A stretch of 64,000 nt of DNA from Litomosoides sigmodontis (Eukaryota > Nematoda > Chromadorea > Rhabditida > Onchocercidae). Under the pieces are notes generated by a model, which saw nothing but the letters and a program-made list of their open reading frames with translations, made no database searches and was not told the origin of the DNA. Numbering within the stretch: position 1 is the first letter of the stretch; each line of letters starts with the position of its first letter. Made by a program: the position numbers and the translations under genes. This document shows positions 11,930-26,478 of the stretch, piece by piece. Location: positions 4,646,001 to 4,710,000 of the forward strand of contig OY718805.1 in the NCBI GenBank assembly GCA_963070105.1, read 5' to 3'.

Positions 11930-13046
11930 TTAGGAAGAGAAGAAATGCGATAGGTCACACATGGCCGCCAGATGATCACCTGGCAGGCAGTATTCTGAGT
12001 TAGAGTTGCGACACCTCTCATATTTGCGAAAGCTTAATTTTAAATTTGATCGAAAGTTCTTGCAGCCAAGGATATTGCCATATTTGAAGGAATTCTGTGA
12101 ATCGTTCCATTTTAGTGTAATATGAAAGGAAAAAAAGCTGGAGAATGCATTAAATTATATACCTGGAAATTGTTGCATAGCAATGCGTGAAAGTTTAAGT
12201 GTGACTGATTGAAGGACTCGGCGTGAGTTATCACAAAGTCCGTCACTTCTTCACTGGCCTGACGATAATTCACTTATCACATCAACCCAGTCATGCCGCT
12301 CCAAAAGCTAAAGTTAGCAACGTATTTTTGTTTTTTACTAGTTCAGAAGCGGCTTTCGTTCGCAAAAGGCGGTGTTGCAAGGGTGCCAGATGAGATGAGA
12401 ATTGCCCATCTCTCGCTGAGACAAGCTCAGAACTTACTAGAAGGATGTCAAATCATTAAGTTAGACAATCTATGCTAACTTCTACAACAACGGATAAAAT
12501 TGAAAATTGGAGAAACCGTATGTTTCCAGTCCGTAAACGTTACGCATTCCAGTTGCAGCTTCTCAGTTGCATCGGTCAGCGATCGGATTGCTTCGGATAG
12601 CTGCAGTTCAATTTTAAGAAATTTGAATTCTTTCGATGGTAGATGGACACAGTTGAAGTAAAATTGACGTATTTTATAAGAAAATTTTGAAAGTTACGTC
12701 GATAATTACAAATAATCCTACGCGGAATCGTTTCATCCGCAATACGCATTGAAAAGATAATTTCTAATAGCGGAAAATAGCGTGAACGCTGGAAGCATTT
12801 GACGTCTTCCATGACGCTTGCATCGATTGGCTTCTCAGCGATTGAGCATTGCAACAAATTAAATTTGCCTATAAAATGAACTATCGATGAAGTAGTGCTC
12901 ATTCTTGCCGCTGTCAAACATGCTGAGCGGTTTCTTTGCGGCGGTTCGCTTAGATGGAATGCGCGGAACGCGGGCAGAGGATGGTAGAGACAAAGACGAC
13001 GCAAAAACGTCAAAGGAGAAAGAAGTTCATTCATCAGTCTTATCAT
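11930..13046 (-). CDS. Unrecognised five-exon protein, helical
   Basis: Candidate gene assembled from frames and phases; no family recognised. Minus-strand exons: 12698-13046, 12517-12629 (or ending at 12544), 12339-12425, 12163-12258 and 11930-12094. Phases agree at all four junctions, giving about 269 residues. The first exon opens with MIRLMNELLSPLTFLRRLCL, basic and hydrophobic, which could be a mitochondrial presequence. A 51-bp stretch inside it (about 12869-12919) could itself be a short in-frame intron. The middle is helical and charged (LSEAIRSLTDATEKLQLEC, LQHRLLRTKAASEL) and then ASEEVTDFVITHAESFNQ. It lies tail to tail with the gene at 9665 and head to head, about 350 bp away, with PSME4. 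Acceptors of exons 2 and 3 are weak, so exact limits may be wrong. Confidence 0.45.
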
Positions 13047-13401
13047 TTCACTTTTAAATTTGCTTTTCGTTATTGTATTTTCTACAAATTCTTTTGTAAA
13101 TTGAAGAAAGTTAGATTCATAAATTTTTAAATTTCTTCTAAATCGTTTCCAACATTAACGGAAGAAGAGGAGCATTGTGAAAGTAAAAAGTAAGAGTAAC
13201 GAATAACGAACAAATCCGATCTGTCATTCTTCTTCATCTTTTCCCTCATCTTAATTCTTGCTTGCATTTTGCATTTTAATGCATTTAATTTTAATGCACT
13301 TGATGCGTTCGAACTTTTTTGAAGAAATTAGAATCTTTCGTTTTCCATTAAATATAGTGGGAAGTTGCAGTCGTTCATTTTTCTTCTCAACTAATGTGGA
13401 G

Positions 13402-16400
13402 ATGGAAGTGAGAACGCTGTTCTGTTGAACTTTCATGTCTTAGAAGTGCAAAAGACTGTAAATGAAACTCACAGCGTTCCTTTAGAGCGAAAAAAAAGGT
13501 TTCATTTATACAAATGCGGAAGCTTACTTACGTGACAAATCGCAATTTCAACGCACACGACGAGAGTATTCCTATTTGCCATACTATGAAAATATTAATC
13601 AAAACGCTTCTCTTTGGTTCGAGCAGATAAAAGCAGGCCTGGCTGCTTCTACCCTATCGCACACAGGCACTTCGGGCATTGGTTTTTGGATGAATCAACT
13701 TAAGCAGTTTGTTCCCTTCTTTCATGCAGCGGATGATAGCTTATCTATGTCACGTTAGTTGAGCAACTGATAAGCTACCACAAAAAAAGTTTAAGCTTTT
13801 TCAGGTATTTAAATCGTTTCTATTATCGTTTCACCAAGGCTGATCACGTTAAATTAATCATATTTACTTTTAATGTTATACTGGAGCCAGATTACGATCG
13901 AAAGCTTATTCATAAAGCTTGCTCATTGATTAAAACGTTAATTAAGTGATTTTTATCTATGCGTTAATCTATACCTCTCATTTATCAGTCTGATGCAACA
14001 ATTCTTAAAATCCAAATTCATAAATTTCCATAGCTATAATTGAACTTCATAAGAGTTTCATTCTTCAAGCAACTAGTACATGCGTTGAATTTTAATTTCA
14101 TTGTTCAAGTTATTATTTTGTAATTAATACTGTTTCATTTTCAGTGATGAGGTAATCAAACGCAGTGATGTAACCTTACCTTGGAGACCAATTTATGATT
14201 TGTACATTGACGTAAACTACAAACGGAATAATAAAGATTTGGAAAAATCATATATTCGTTCAGCAGTTCTATCTGCGAAAGACCTATTTCCGCTATCAGC
14301 GACAGGGGAAATTCTCGAGGAGGTTCGTTACCTACCGAAAGTAACGGTTGAAACTGAGTTGAGTTGAGGTAATGGTCAGCTAACGTGCGGCATATTTTAG
14401 ATTCGTCCGTTTATTGATGTGTGGAACGATTATGCAATGACTAAATTCGTCGCTTTATTCTCAACTTTCATACCACTTAAAATGTCGAATGAGGAGCACG
14501 ACCTTTATGGTGCTGGGCTGTGGTTCGATGAAGTGTGGCATTTTTATAATTTTGTCGAAATAAACAGCTCATGGGAAACTCGCATACAACGCGTATTCTC
14601 TGCGTACGCTTTCCTTCCTTACTTTTTTTTTCTTTAAAGTTATAAAACTTTAGCATAAAATACCAAATAAGATATTTTAAAACTTTTATAAACCTTAAAC
14701 CTTGGAGACTCTTCGTTATGCAGAAACATCAAGAGCTTAATACTATTGGAGTCTTTCAGTCTTATTAGTCATTAAGGCATACGGAAGCTCTTCTGACAAA
14801 GTTAAAAGATTTTTCCATCACCAACGACAGTGAAAAATTAGTTCAAAAAGTTTAGCGTTTGCTACTTTAATAGTATTAAGCTCAGTATTTAATAGTATTA
14901 AGCCCTATTAAGCTTCATTCAGCTTCTTCGTATGGATCTCTCATTTCTTCCATTTGCTATTAAAAATTCAATTTTGCAAGCTCTCAGGCTAATACGCAAA
15001 ACTCTTCACATTAGTAAAAAACATTCATTGCGATCGCCAGTAAAGATGAGAGAATTAAGCGTAATTCTTACGTGAAGTAGATTACAAATTATATATGTAA
15101 ATTACAGGTACTAAATTAAATGTACTTAGGCAAAGTTTAGATTAAACAGAGCACGTAAGGAATTTAAACCTTATCATTTCAAATATGTATATCGCGCTAA
15201 TGGCGCTGTTGTCTTTTGCATGCAGTACTCTGTCTCTTACTAGCAATCGGCATGAAATGAATTATTACAAGTATGATAAGCAACAAATCGATAACTTTGA
15301 TCAGATTAATTAGCATGTTTGAAAAGTTTTGGTATATCTCCTCAATTTTCAGAATAAGCCAATGCTGTCCTGGATACATCGATTGGACATCTAAGCATAC
15401 AATTATTTTTTCGAAACTTTTACGAGCCTTAAATCTAAGCGTACGTCGCAATAAAGTAAGTGTTGGTGATGGAGCAGGAATGGGCTCTGAAAGTTCGGGA
15501 GCAAAATGGATCATATGGATGTTAGGTGGAGTAAATGAAAGGTTGCTTTTGATTTTCTATGGATAGTTTTGAGAGATATCCTACAACACTTCAATTTACT
15601 TCCGACTGACCTGACGCCATCATCGATAACTTTCAGTGCTCATCGATGTTTCGAGCGACTGATCAAATGCGTGGAATCTTTCTTACATCCGTTGCATGAA
15701 GGTGGTCACACGCCAACTCTACAGACATTCTTAAATGCTCTCGTTAATGAAATGGTGCGACGCGTTCGCATTGAGCGCGTACGTAAAAAGACCTGTGATA
15801 AAGTAGGCACTCTTTTCTTCCGCGTTGAGAAGTTGATGATTTTGGATTGTAAATGCTTCGTCTAAATTTACATTGTTATTTTTTGAAATCTGTGCACAGG
15901 TGCCTTTAAAAATGCGTTTTACTGATGAACAAATTGAGTGGTTCGTCAGTGTGCTACTTCCGTCCGTGCTTTATTCAGTATTTTCAACGACTGAAGCGTC
16001 CGTGTCCAATGTCATGCGAAATTTAGCATTTCTCGCACCTCAACTTGTCCTACCAAAGTGCCTCGACCTGTAAGCATACCATTCTGCTCAAGTCACTAAT
16101 GGCTGAATATAGAATTGTCATATTACAACATAAGCTAAATGAATAGCGGTCATCGCTCAAAAATTTCTAAACTTTTTTAAAAATTCGTTTAAAAAATTTT
16201 GAAAAAGTTTTTTTTTTGAAAGTTTACCAGAGATGTTATGTTTTATTCGTTACTAAATTCTCTCTTAGAATTTATCCGTCACTGTCAACAATCACAGAAC
16301 CACATCGTTTGAAGCAGTCGTTGGAATGTATTGTTGAGATATGCGTACCGCTCGTCCGTGACGACGGCACCTACGTCTACCGAACATACAACGTTTGCAA

Positions 16401-19400
16401 GCAGAATTGGATTGATAGCAATGATGAGGTCGAAGAGGTAATAATTAGCACAGATTTGTGTGAGCAATGATACTTTTGCTATTCCTGTATATCCAAGGAT
16501 AACTTGTCTCTCCTATTACTCTCTCCCTCTCTCTCTCTTACTATACAAGTTTACTTCGCCTCTAATCGATTTATTTAGATGCAAATCATTCTTGACTTTT
16601 GCATATTTAAAAAGAAAAAAGGAAATTCAGCTCAGAGAGCAAGAATCGTCATTATTGCATACTGAAAATGAATGGCAAGTTCGTTTTGATAAGTGTCGAG
16701 TGCCGCTGCGCGAGCACGCAATTTTTCTGCTTGACGCTTTGATTGAAGCTATCGATATTAATGATTTTCAAAAACTTTCTCTTTCCCTACAGGTAACTGT
16801 TACGGTCCCACATTTTCAACCTAAAAGAAAGTAAGGAGCTGAGAAGCTGCAAATATGCTACCTTTCTTTTATATCAAAAATTATGTTTGCCGCTGTCATC
16901 AGTGGGACTGGGAAGTTGCTAAGCGTTCGCTAGGATAGATAGAGGAATAGTTTGAGCTAATAAAACATTTGAATTCTTGTAGAGCTAAATTTGTTGAGAG
17001 AAGATGAAACGGAAACCTCAAATGCTGATAACTTCAGTGGTGCTTCGCACTTAATTAGTAATGCAAATGTAATGTATAAGTAATTAAATTCTTTCCTTCA
17101 GTCTGACATTTTTTCTTTACTTTTCTCACTTTGATATTCGCTTCGTAAAGTACCGAAAATTAGTCTAAATTTAGACGCTGGAAACTATTTTTCAATTGGT
17201 CCCAATTGTAAATTGCTCCGCTGCTCCTGAAATGGAGCAGTACGCTGACCTGACTGAGGAAGAGAAACGCCTCTGCAAATTAACAGCTCGGTTCCCAAGC
17301 ATTGTGCAAAACTTTGTGAATAAGCAAGTTACCTGCTGATGTGCTTTTCAAATTTTTGTTAAAGAAAGGGTGGAAATCAGTCTACCAGTTAATTAGTTAA
17401 GCTTAAGTTAGTGCTATCTCCTTGATTTGCAAATGATGTCAGATTACTCACTGTCAAATTGCAAAGTAAATTTCAGACATTAGCTGATTACCGCATAATG
17501 ACAATTATTCGAAAGATTAATTTTGAATACTTTTGTTTTAAATTTTAAAATGTGTAGTTTTTCTATATTTTTAGCAAATATACTAAGGCACATTTCACAC
17601 TGTTTAAAAATTGCACGTAAATAGGGATGATCAGTTTGAGATTGAAAAATTGCTATGAGTCGCTGATTGCGTCATTTTTTTGCTCGTTTTCGAGTGTTCA
17701 AAGTGGTCACACAATTGTCGAGCTCGGCGCCGAGCGACGGGATATCATACATGGACTCGATATGTGACAACTCCGACGTGATAATGATCGGAAATGAAGA
17801 AATTGTGATAAGCACGAGTATTCAAAGCGCTTTTCACGCCTTATTCAGTAATTGCTCATCCGATTTTGTTGAGGTATGCTGTAGCCGTTGGGACTAATGT
17901 AATTGCTTAATTTAATTGCGTTTGAAATCACTCAATAAATGAGTAATTTGATAGTTTCATGATCGAATTACACCGAGAATTAGTAAAATCCAATTTTTAG
18001 TTATATTTCATGAGCGTACACTTTCAACTCATTTTTTGATTCATCCAAGAGTTGCACGAGTACAAATTTTCAATTATGCAATATCTAGTTAATTAATTGA
18101 CTGATAGATTTGTCAGTGATCATCAAACTACGTTCAACCTCAACATTTCGGTTGAGAAAAAAAGAGTTACTGCAGGGGTTGTGAACGTGCCTCTTAGAAA
18201 TTTAGGATAATTTACACAAAATTGAAATTTGCCTCTAACTTCAATCCAATCATCTTGTGACCTGCCTTTCAGCTAATCGGTGATCAAACCTACGAATTCA
18301 TTTCCACGTCTGAATTTGGAAATGTAATTGCTGCAGATGCCGTGCTATCACTTCTTCAAGAATCCACTTATGTGAGCGTGCAATATGATTTAATTTAATC
18401 AGTATTAGAGAAATTGAAACTTTTAACTAACCTCACTGTATCTTTTTAACTTTGAACAATACTCCTGTGAAGCATAAAATTGATCAATTTCGTTCATTTA
18501 GGCTAATCCGACCCGCTATTTCCCAATGTACGTTGAATTCTTAATGGAAAAACAAAGGCAGCACATTACAGGTGAATGAATTAATTGCCTCGCGATATTG
18601 ACTGAAAATTTTCTCCGGAAGTTTCAGACGTGTAACGGAAGTAATTGCTTTCCAGAAGAGAAGAAAATGTCGAATGAATTGGATGCAACGACGATGTGGT
18701 TTATCTACCTGTCGGCGGTGCTGTTCTCCGTTCCCAGCAATTTACTATTGAAATATCAAAAGGAATGCGTTGAAATGCACAAATCTATTATTTCTATGAT
18801 TTGCGCAAACGCACATCAGGTGAGACGTGAACGGTAGCAATCACTTATTCTCTCCCAGTAACATTGCAAAAGTTTTTTCTAAACTTCTTGAAGGGAGCGT
18901 GCTGGTCACTCAAAAACGTCCTCACGCAACTCATAGAAATCTATCCGATATCGGAAGAAGATCGACAACACAATCTGAATTTGCCCCTGCATGCATCACT
19001 GCCCATTAGAGTAAATTTTCAATTCCGCTCCTTCATCATCAGACTTTTTTAGCAAACCTTTTATCTAAGTGCTAGCGAGAATGGAAGAGAGGTGACGGGC
19101 AGTTGTGAATTTAGATGACCACGTAAAGAAAAAATGACAATAAATAAATGCTTAGCATTGAATGTGTCTGTAAGACTAAAATTTGCATTACAGAATTGGG
19201 GCGTTAAATGTAAGAAAGATAGTGCAACAATAAAATGGCACATTCCCACGGATGCTGAGGTGGATTTCGCCGAAAAATTATTGAATGATTTTGCTTATTG
19301 TGAGCTTCAATTACTCGAAACACCGGAAAAGATGGACAAGTTCGTTTCCACCCATCCTTCTTCCTTCACAAATTTCCAATTTTCATTTGAAACGATTGTA

Positions 19401-22400
19401 ATTATGCACATCGTAGGTTTGAAATCAAACGTTCGTTGCATATCGTCGACAGCTTACTCGCCTGCGTTGGCGATCGTCTGCCACTTTTCAGTGCAAAGAA
19501 AATTCAACGAAGCAAAACGAGCGTCAACACGGATCCCGTCGAAATAACATCCGCTTCACCGCGCATGAGAAGTTCCATTCTTTTTTCACTTCCGACGTTA
19601 ATTGTTGGAGAGGGGGAAATGAAGATAAGACTGATCTTTAACGGATCAATCGATCTAACACATCGAACTATGATATGATTGGGTGGCAATTAAAGCGGTT
19701 TTTTCCGACGCTTTCAGTGTTTTCCTTCAACGGTGAAAGTGTTCGAGAAAAGACACGTGTTATAATGCACAATTTACTGCAATTTTTATTACGTCAAAAG
19801 GACGATCAGTCAAAAAATCTTCTGCTCATTTCGTCGATCCTACACACGTTGTGCGTTGAGGGAGTAAGTGCCTCACTACGCTTCTTCGCAGTGATTCTCA
19901 TCTTCTAATTAGACTAATTAATTGACGTATTGAAGTCGCTGCCGAGTTTTCGGACGCTCAGGACGAACATACGAATAAATTACGATGATCCGATACAGGG
20001 ACGTCGTGCTGAACTCTATGACGCTTTTGAGCAACGGATTTTCTCATATCAAAAAGTTTGCTATTGATTAATGAAATCAATTACTTGGAGGTGCAAGATT
20101 TAAAGATCAGAATTTATTACTTGAAATCAGTAGGGCAAAGTGGGATCGTTGGGGAATAGCATTTATTCCTATGTTATTGCAATAAAAATACTCAGTTAAA
20201 TAGCAAAATGTTATCGGCAAAAATTAATTGCCAGCAAATTTAGGAATTACCTGTCAAAAATCCCGAATTCACCAAATCACATTTGAAAATCATGAAGGAT
20301 CTCGTCAAGCTTGGAACAAACTTTTTCACCGACGTAAGATTTGTTGATGAATTCGAATTAGGAGCATTGTAATTAAATTATTTTATTCATTATAGGTACG
20401 TGTGGCTTCTCAAGAAGTGCTTGCCAATCTAACAACCAAATTTCCATGTTCCAAATCTTTGTTAGTGAGGGATGTGCTGAAGTATTTAAATCCAAAACGT
20501 AATGCTAGCCATGAAGAACTGAAGGTAAGTAAATTCAGGTTGATCTGATCATTTTGTTTGTTCATTTCAAATATCAAAGGGCGGCTGTCAGAATGTATCC
20601 CAAGCTTTCTCCAGTGTTTTTCAAGTTCCAATCGTTGCACATTCTAGGTTAGACTAGCTAATGAAGATATAAATAAACAAACCTTCTAGGGCGCATTGTA
20701 CATGTTGAACAAATGTGGATTTTTGGTTTCCAATACAATTTCAATTCGTAGCAAATGTTGGCTATCAGTAGCAAAGATTAAGCTTTCCGTAAAACCGTCT
20801 ATCATCTCGTTGGTCCGGCGGTGCATTGATTCTGTTTCCGTAAAACAGTGGTCACTTCAACAAAACGTCGTAAGTTCTTTGCGCCTCTTCAAATTCTTGC
20901 TCATTTTATTAGCTTTGTCAAACTTAGTTCCACTGACAACACTCCTTGTACGAACAATCTTAATGACCCCAACATCGATCATAAAGTGCATAAATTTCAC
21001 GAGAACAAAAAAAAAAACTAATTAAATAGAGCTGTAATAGGCAAGAAAGTTTGACCAATTCTACTAGGAACACTAATTAACTTATCAATCAATAAATTTC
21101 TCTACAGAATTCAGCAAATATCCGCTCCGTTGCCCGAGAAATGTTTGTTGATAGTAGCGCCGATAATAAATTTTATGCCAAATATCGAGAATTATCTCAT
21201 TCAAAGTCAATTCACGCATCGGAAAACAAATTTAATAAAAGAAACGAAAAGAGTCAACGGCAAGTGTAACATTCATAAACTATCGCAATTCCGCTTCTTT
21301 CATTTATCCGAAAATGCTAATAGAAAATTGCGGTAATCGGTGATTTATTGTTTGGCTATTTTAATTTCAGTTGACGACGAAATTGTTTATTACTTCAGGC
21401 AAATAGAGTGTATGCGCAAAGGACTCATTGAGATTTGCAGAAACAAAGGACAGTTATATCACTGGCGACAGGTTGACTCAGCGCGAACGTTCCTTTTCAC
21501 GTTTTATCGAAAACTCTTCACTGTTGAAGTGGCAAAGGCTTGTTTGCTTAATGTTTTAGTGCATTGAATTTTTGAAAATCCTCAAATTTCGGTAATATTT
21601 ATTTCATCAAAGTTATTTTTAGGTGTTTCTGGAAATGTTAATTGATATTCGTCCAAGATGGCGTCGTATCGCCGCTGAATGCATCGCTAGTTACTTGGAA
21701 TGGAACAAGCCGCTCACAAAAAGAATATTATGGAGTCCACCTGAAAAGGTAATTTTAATACTCTCAAAATTTACAAGTATTTTATCCTAATATTAAGTTC
21801 GTCGAAAATTTCCCTTTTTTGGTATTCAAACATCGTATTTTTTTAGGTAATTGATCCGAATTTTAAATATGCATGTGGTTTAAGACCTGATAATTTGTGC
21901 ATTCTTTATGACTGTGAGAAACTGCCAAATGATGAGCAAACCTGGAATGAAACAATATTTGTATCGAAGCCGCACTGGGGTGCCTATCAATGGCCAAAGT
22001 AAATCCACATGCATTGCAGTTTTTGAAATTATTGTACATTTTAGTAATTGCCAACTAGCCACTTAATTCCTTACCATTTCAATTTAAATTACTAGTGTAT
22101 TGTGATGCAACCTATTTTTACCATCCAAAATTGCAAAAATTTGGGTAGAAGCTAAAATTGCTAAGTTTGAAAAGCACTGTGGATCAGTGGAGAATGAAGG
22201 AGATTGAAATTGCTTCTTAATATTTTGTGATGGAGCAACTCCTGAACTTCCTGCATTTCAGAAAACTGTTGGTGTCGGCGCCAGCAAATGCACAAACGGA
22301 GCTGCAACGTTCGGAATCAGAAATGAACGATATTGAGATGTTAATAGTAGAACGTATGAAAGATGAACAGTTCCTCACTTCTTGGCATGCCACTTTGCTG

Positions 22401-25400
22401 AAGGAGAAGGAGGACAGCGAAGTATTTTATGCGAGCGAATATCGCTTCGTTAAGGTATCCTCCAATCCTTTTAACTTCCCGCCTCTCGAATTTTCTCAAA
22501 AATAAAACGTGTAAGTCATCTAATATATTAAAGATTTCGAAATTCATCCCCATTTTCTTATTCATTTTCAGTATTTATTCCGAAATTTTGGCACATCATT
22601 GCTACCGCTATTTAAAATGTTGTTGGAATCGCTGTGTGCCTCTGAAGTAATTTCGTTTTTTCTTTTACATTCTCCTGCAAGATGCTGTATTTGAGTAAAA
22701 ATTAATCTCATTGTTTCTTCAGTTGAACTTACTTTGCTTCAATAAAGTAATTTTGTGCTAAATTCATAAATGTGAGTTTTGTTTCAAGGATGAGCGTCCT
22801 TTCATACGGCGAGCGCAAACGAAGGTTGCGGCAGTATATTGTGCTGGCGTCATCCGTGGCTCAGCAAATTGGCTTTTTAATGATTTGCGAGATATGTGGG
22901 TCTGGTTGAAGCCTGTGATCGCATATCAAATTGAACGTAAATTGAAAATTAAAATTAATTCTAAATCTTTTGATGTCGTAATGCGTTCTGAAAATTTTCC
23001 GAGCAAATAAATATTTGAGCATTTACAGGTTTGACGTCAGATACAATGCATTATTGGGACACTGCGCTGAAGTTTTGCCTGGATGTTACCGATATTAGAA
23101 AGTTTCATTGGTTGGCGGAGACAATATTTGAAATTGCTCTAAAACCTGCACCGACGGCATGGCATAGATGTGTGTAAGTAGTTTTTCTATTCTGAAAAAT
23201 TAAAATTTGAAAAAAATAATAAAGTAAAATGATTTTCGAAAAGATTAAATTGTTCATCTCCAGCAGAGTGTAACGAGAAATCTTGGATGGTTAAGGCAAA
23301 GAAATGAAGTTGAAATTCAACTGTCCAACTAGGTTACTGTTTCAGACGATTGAGTCTCATACAACACATTTCTTCATGCTCAGGGTGGAGAACAACAGAA
23401 CTGCTAAATCGTGTCGTGCAAATTGCGAATGATATGATTTCGCAAGCATGGCTAGCAACAGAGAGAGAGCAAATTGCAAAGTTTGAAATTCCTTAATTAT
23501 TGTCAAATGAAAGAAAAGTTTCTTTCTAATATGGGTTTCTAATGACTTAAGTGACAAATTTCATTCCGTACTAAGAACAGCAATTCGTATTAACTAAAAA
23601 TCCGAAAAAAAGGGGTGGAACGATCGATTCCAATAAGTCGACCAATTCTCTAATTAATTTAAAAATGGCAATGGATTAGTTTTCAGCGTTCTTTCATTCC
23701 CTGCTGTTTATGGTTTCGCATTGGGTGCTCAGAGTGACATACCGGCGAAGTACAGAGTTCCAAAGTTGGATGAAACAATAAACATATTTGACGTGCATGT
23801 AACTTTCATTTGTTACCATTTGCTGATAATCTTCGTGCTCTTTTCGTACTAACTAATCTATGTGATTTAAATTTAACTGACGTTGAAGGGAAGAGGAGCT
23901 TTTTAGGTCAAGGAAATGATGAAATCGATTAAAAAACAGTTAGGTCGAAGGAGCACGTCACCCGCAGTGCAAAAGCAGGCAACTGTGTCATCGCTACCGC
24001 CATCCCCGACTTCACTGAAGAATGTTAAGGGAGAATTTAACAATCAGACAGCTGTCAGTCAAGATGATGTTATTGTGAAGGTGATGAACTCACGACATTT
24101 GCTCTTGCGGTTTTCAAGAAAGAATTCGAAAATTTTGTTTAGTTTTATGCACAATGAATTGCTGCATGTTAAAGAACTTGTTAAATCAGTCCAAAAAAAT
24201 CAACTAATGAAAATTTAAAAATTTTTTCAGCGTCAATTGTATGTTAAAACTTTGCTAAAACTTTTGAATGCATATTTTCTGTCCTCTTATATAGCTTTAT
24301 CGTCGCCTATCATATCACTTTTTCCGCTTATAACGCATCTAGCAAATGAAGAAGCAGCAGAGTGAGTTTGCTTTATTTTTGAAGAGTGTAGCGTTTGAGA
24401 AGCGCTTTTGTCCAGCCACCACAAAGCTTTATTTTAGCACGGACGAGAGCGAAGTTTTGAGGGATGCTGATTTAGCAGTTGATGCAAGTAGTGTCTTATT
24501 CCAATCGTGGTCAGGCATTTACCTCTGCGACGAAGTTGCTGATGAAATGCTGGCGAGTGTTGAACAGGTGTGTCGAGCGAAATTTAAATTCGAAGTTTCA
24601 ACATTTTCTGGTATTTAACTTGTTAGAGATTCACAAAGACACAAGAGTGACTTCGCTTTCCGGATAATTTTTTTCCTCTTTGAAAAGCTTAAAATAGTAA
24701 TGCAGACGATGAATGCGAGCAGAAGTTGGAAGGCATGGGTATCCATAATGAAGTTCCTTCATGTATTCATATTTTCAAACATACTTGTCTGTGAGAAGAA
24801 AAAAAGACCTGAAGTTGTGCGGTAAGTTTTTACGAAGAGGATAAGTAATAAAGAGGAATGAAAATTAGTAGCATAATTTGGATGCTAACGTAGGAAGCAT
24901 TGTTTGTTGTGCTGTTAAAAGCGCTAGATAAGCGCCATAATTTTAAAGGAATTTTCGGGCTATTTTTTTTGGTAAGAAATTTTGTGAATCTGTCTTTCCT
25001 GGTTTCTAGCTCAATGTAGAAAGTGCGAAAAGGTACGGAGAGGAGTGTTCAATGTGAATTCTTCAATTCTGCCGGAGAGATTTTTGCAACATTTTCAAAT
25101 AACAAAAATGAACAGTAAATGAAATTACAGACGGATGATTTACAATGCAATATGTCACACACAGCTTGAGGTACGACGAGAGGCGAGTGATTGCTTAACG
25201 GCGCTAATACACTGCGGATTTCAACCACTCACAAGTGCTTATATCGTAAGTTCCAAGAAACGACTTTTCTTGTGAGGGTGCATTGCGAGGCGGAACATTT
25301 GAACGATTACGAACTATCAAAGAGTAATTTGAAAGTAATTTCTCAGAAGGAATTATTCCATCACGCGAGGGATAACGTATCACATAAAAGACATGGCGGT

Positions 25401-25883
25401 GTACTGGCTCTCTCTGCGGTAATTCGTGCTTTTCCGTTTACAATTCCACCACTGATATTCGACATGATGCCGCAATACTGCAAGCTTGGCATCGGCTCCG
25501 ATTCCTTGACACGTGTAAGCAACCATCCATTCTTCTAAGTATACCTTATTAGAAGTTACGGTGGGGGAAGGTTACGCTCATTTTGTCTTTCTTCTGCGTT
25601 CTAAATTGAAATAATTCAAGTATTATCCGTGTTTACATTTCCGGATATTAGGAAAATGAAGAAGGATATCATGTCGAAATGATCACCTTTTTTCTCATAA
25701 TTGATCAGTTATTGAAATCAATCGATTTAAAATTGAAAAAGTTTGCAGAATACGGTAACAGAAACGCTGCGATCATTTTTGCGCACGCATCGTGACAAGA
25801 TGATTGAAACAGGTGAAAAAGATGTGATACAGAAATTGCTCGTTTTCATACAAAATGTTATATCACCCAATTATTATGTATGA
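13402..25883 (+). CDS. PSME4: Proteasome activator complex subunit 4 (PA200)
   Basis: Large HEAT-repeat protein that caps the 20S proteasome, in the nucleus in other animals, and promotes peptide and acetylated-histone turnover. About 30 exons read as one protein of roughly 1,800 residues, collinear with animal PSME4. Well-placed exons include 13486-13706, 13805-13945, 14145-14322, 14401-14603, 15353-15541, 15574-15802, 15900-16069, 16269-16437, 16631-16792 and 17175-17327. Markers: GFWMNQLKQ; TLPWRPIYDLY; GAGLWFDEVWHF; CCPGYIDW; TITEPHRLKQSL; NWGVKCKKDSATIKWHIP (near 19200); a block near 21970 with HWGAYQWPK; and the terminus VISPNYYV, which parallels the C-terminal Tyr-Tyr region of PA200 that docks on the 20S ring. 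The start is tentative: a two-codon exon ATG GAA at 13402-13407 joins in phase to 13486. Some junctions between 17327 and 19720 are unresolved by phase. The gene is followed by the one at 26479 on the same strand. Confidence 0.92.
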
Positions 25884-26478
25884 TTGTGTTTCAACTTCTG
25901 TCTTAATGATTAATATAAAATTTGCTTTTCATGTCCTTCACATACCAAACTTCAAGCCTTCGATCCATGGATTTATCGAATTAACTAACAATAGCGTGAA
26001 AAATGAGTCAGTGATTAAGTGAAAGACTGAAAGTCTGATACATTCAGTTTACTCGTCGTAGACTGATAGGCAACTGAGGTGATGAACGTTTATTAAATTG
26101 TCACTGAATATGTATTTACTCATTAAGCGCAAAAGTTAAAATACATACTATAATATCAGCAGGTATGTACGTGAGTTCGTTCGTTCGAGCACATGAAGGG
26201 TTAGGTGAAGTGCGTCTAAATATTAATTTACGGTGAATGCCTTTGATAATTGATTCGTCATCATTGTGTCACCTAATAATTTGAATATCATTATATCCTT
26301 ATCGTTACGGAAGAAACCATTCCGTCATTTTACAATCAAAAACCAGTGAGGTGCGGTTGTCAACTAAGTATTTTGTAGCTTACGAATCATTTTAATCTTC
26401 TTCCCTTATGAGAAATCTTTCTAATGATTCGATTTTATGTTCAGAGTGATTTAAAATGTTTTTGTTTTAGGAACAGTA
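25884..26478. other. Intergenic region between PSME4 and the next plus-strand gene
   Basis: About 600 bp, AT-rich, without a protein-like open frame. It ends in TTTGTTTTAG, which reads as a splice acceptor (see 26461-26478). The spacing is long for a classic nematode operon but does not exclude one. Confidence 0.4.
26461..26478 (+). other. Probable trans-splice (or 5' UTR) acceptor before the start codon
   Basis: TTTGTTTTAG ends at 26470, eight bases before the ATG at 26479. A strong pyrimidine-AG acceptor this close to a start codon, with no obvious upstream coding exon, is the usual appearance of a spliced-leader addition site in nematodes. An ordinary 5' UTR intron would look the same. 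Confidence 0.45.

Noticed and set aside
12293..12478. Plus-strand frame MPLQKLKLATYFCFLLVQKR
   Set aside because: It is the complement of a minus-strand exon (12339-12425) that fits four phase-matched neighbours; the plus frame has none.
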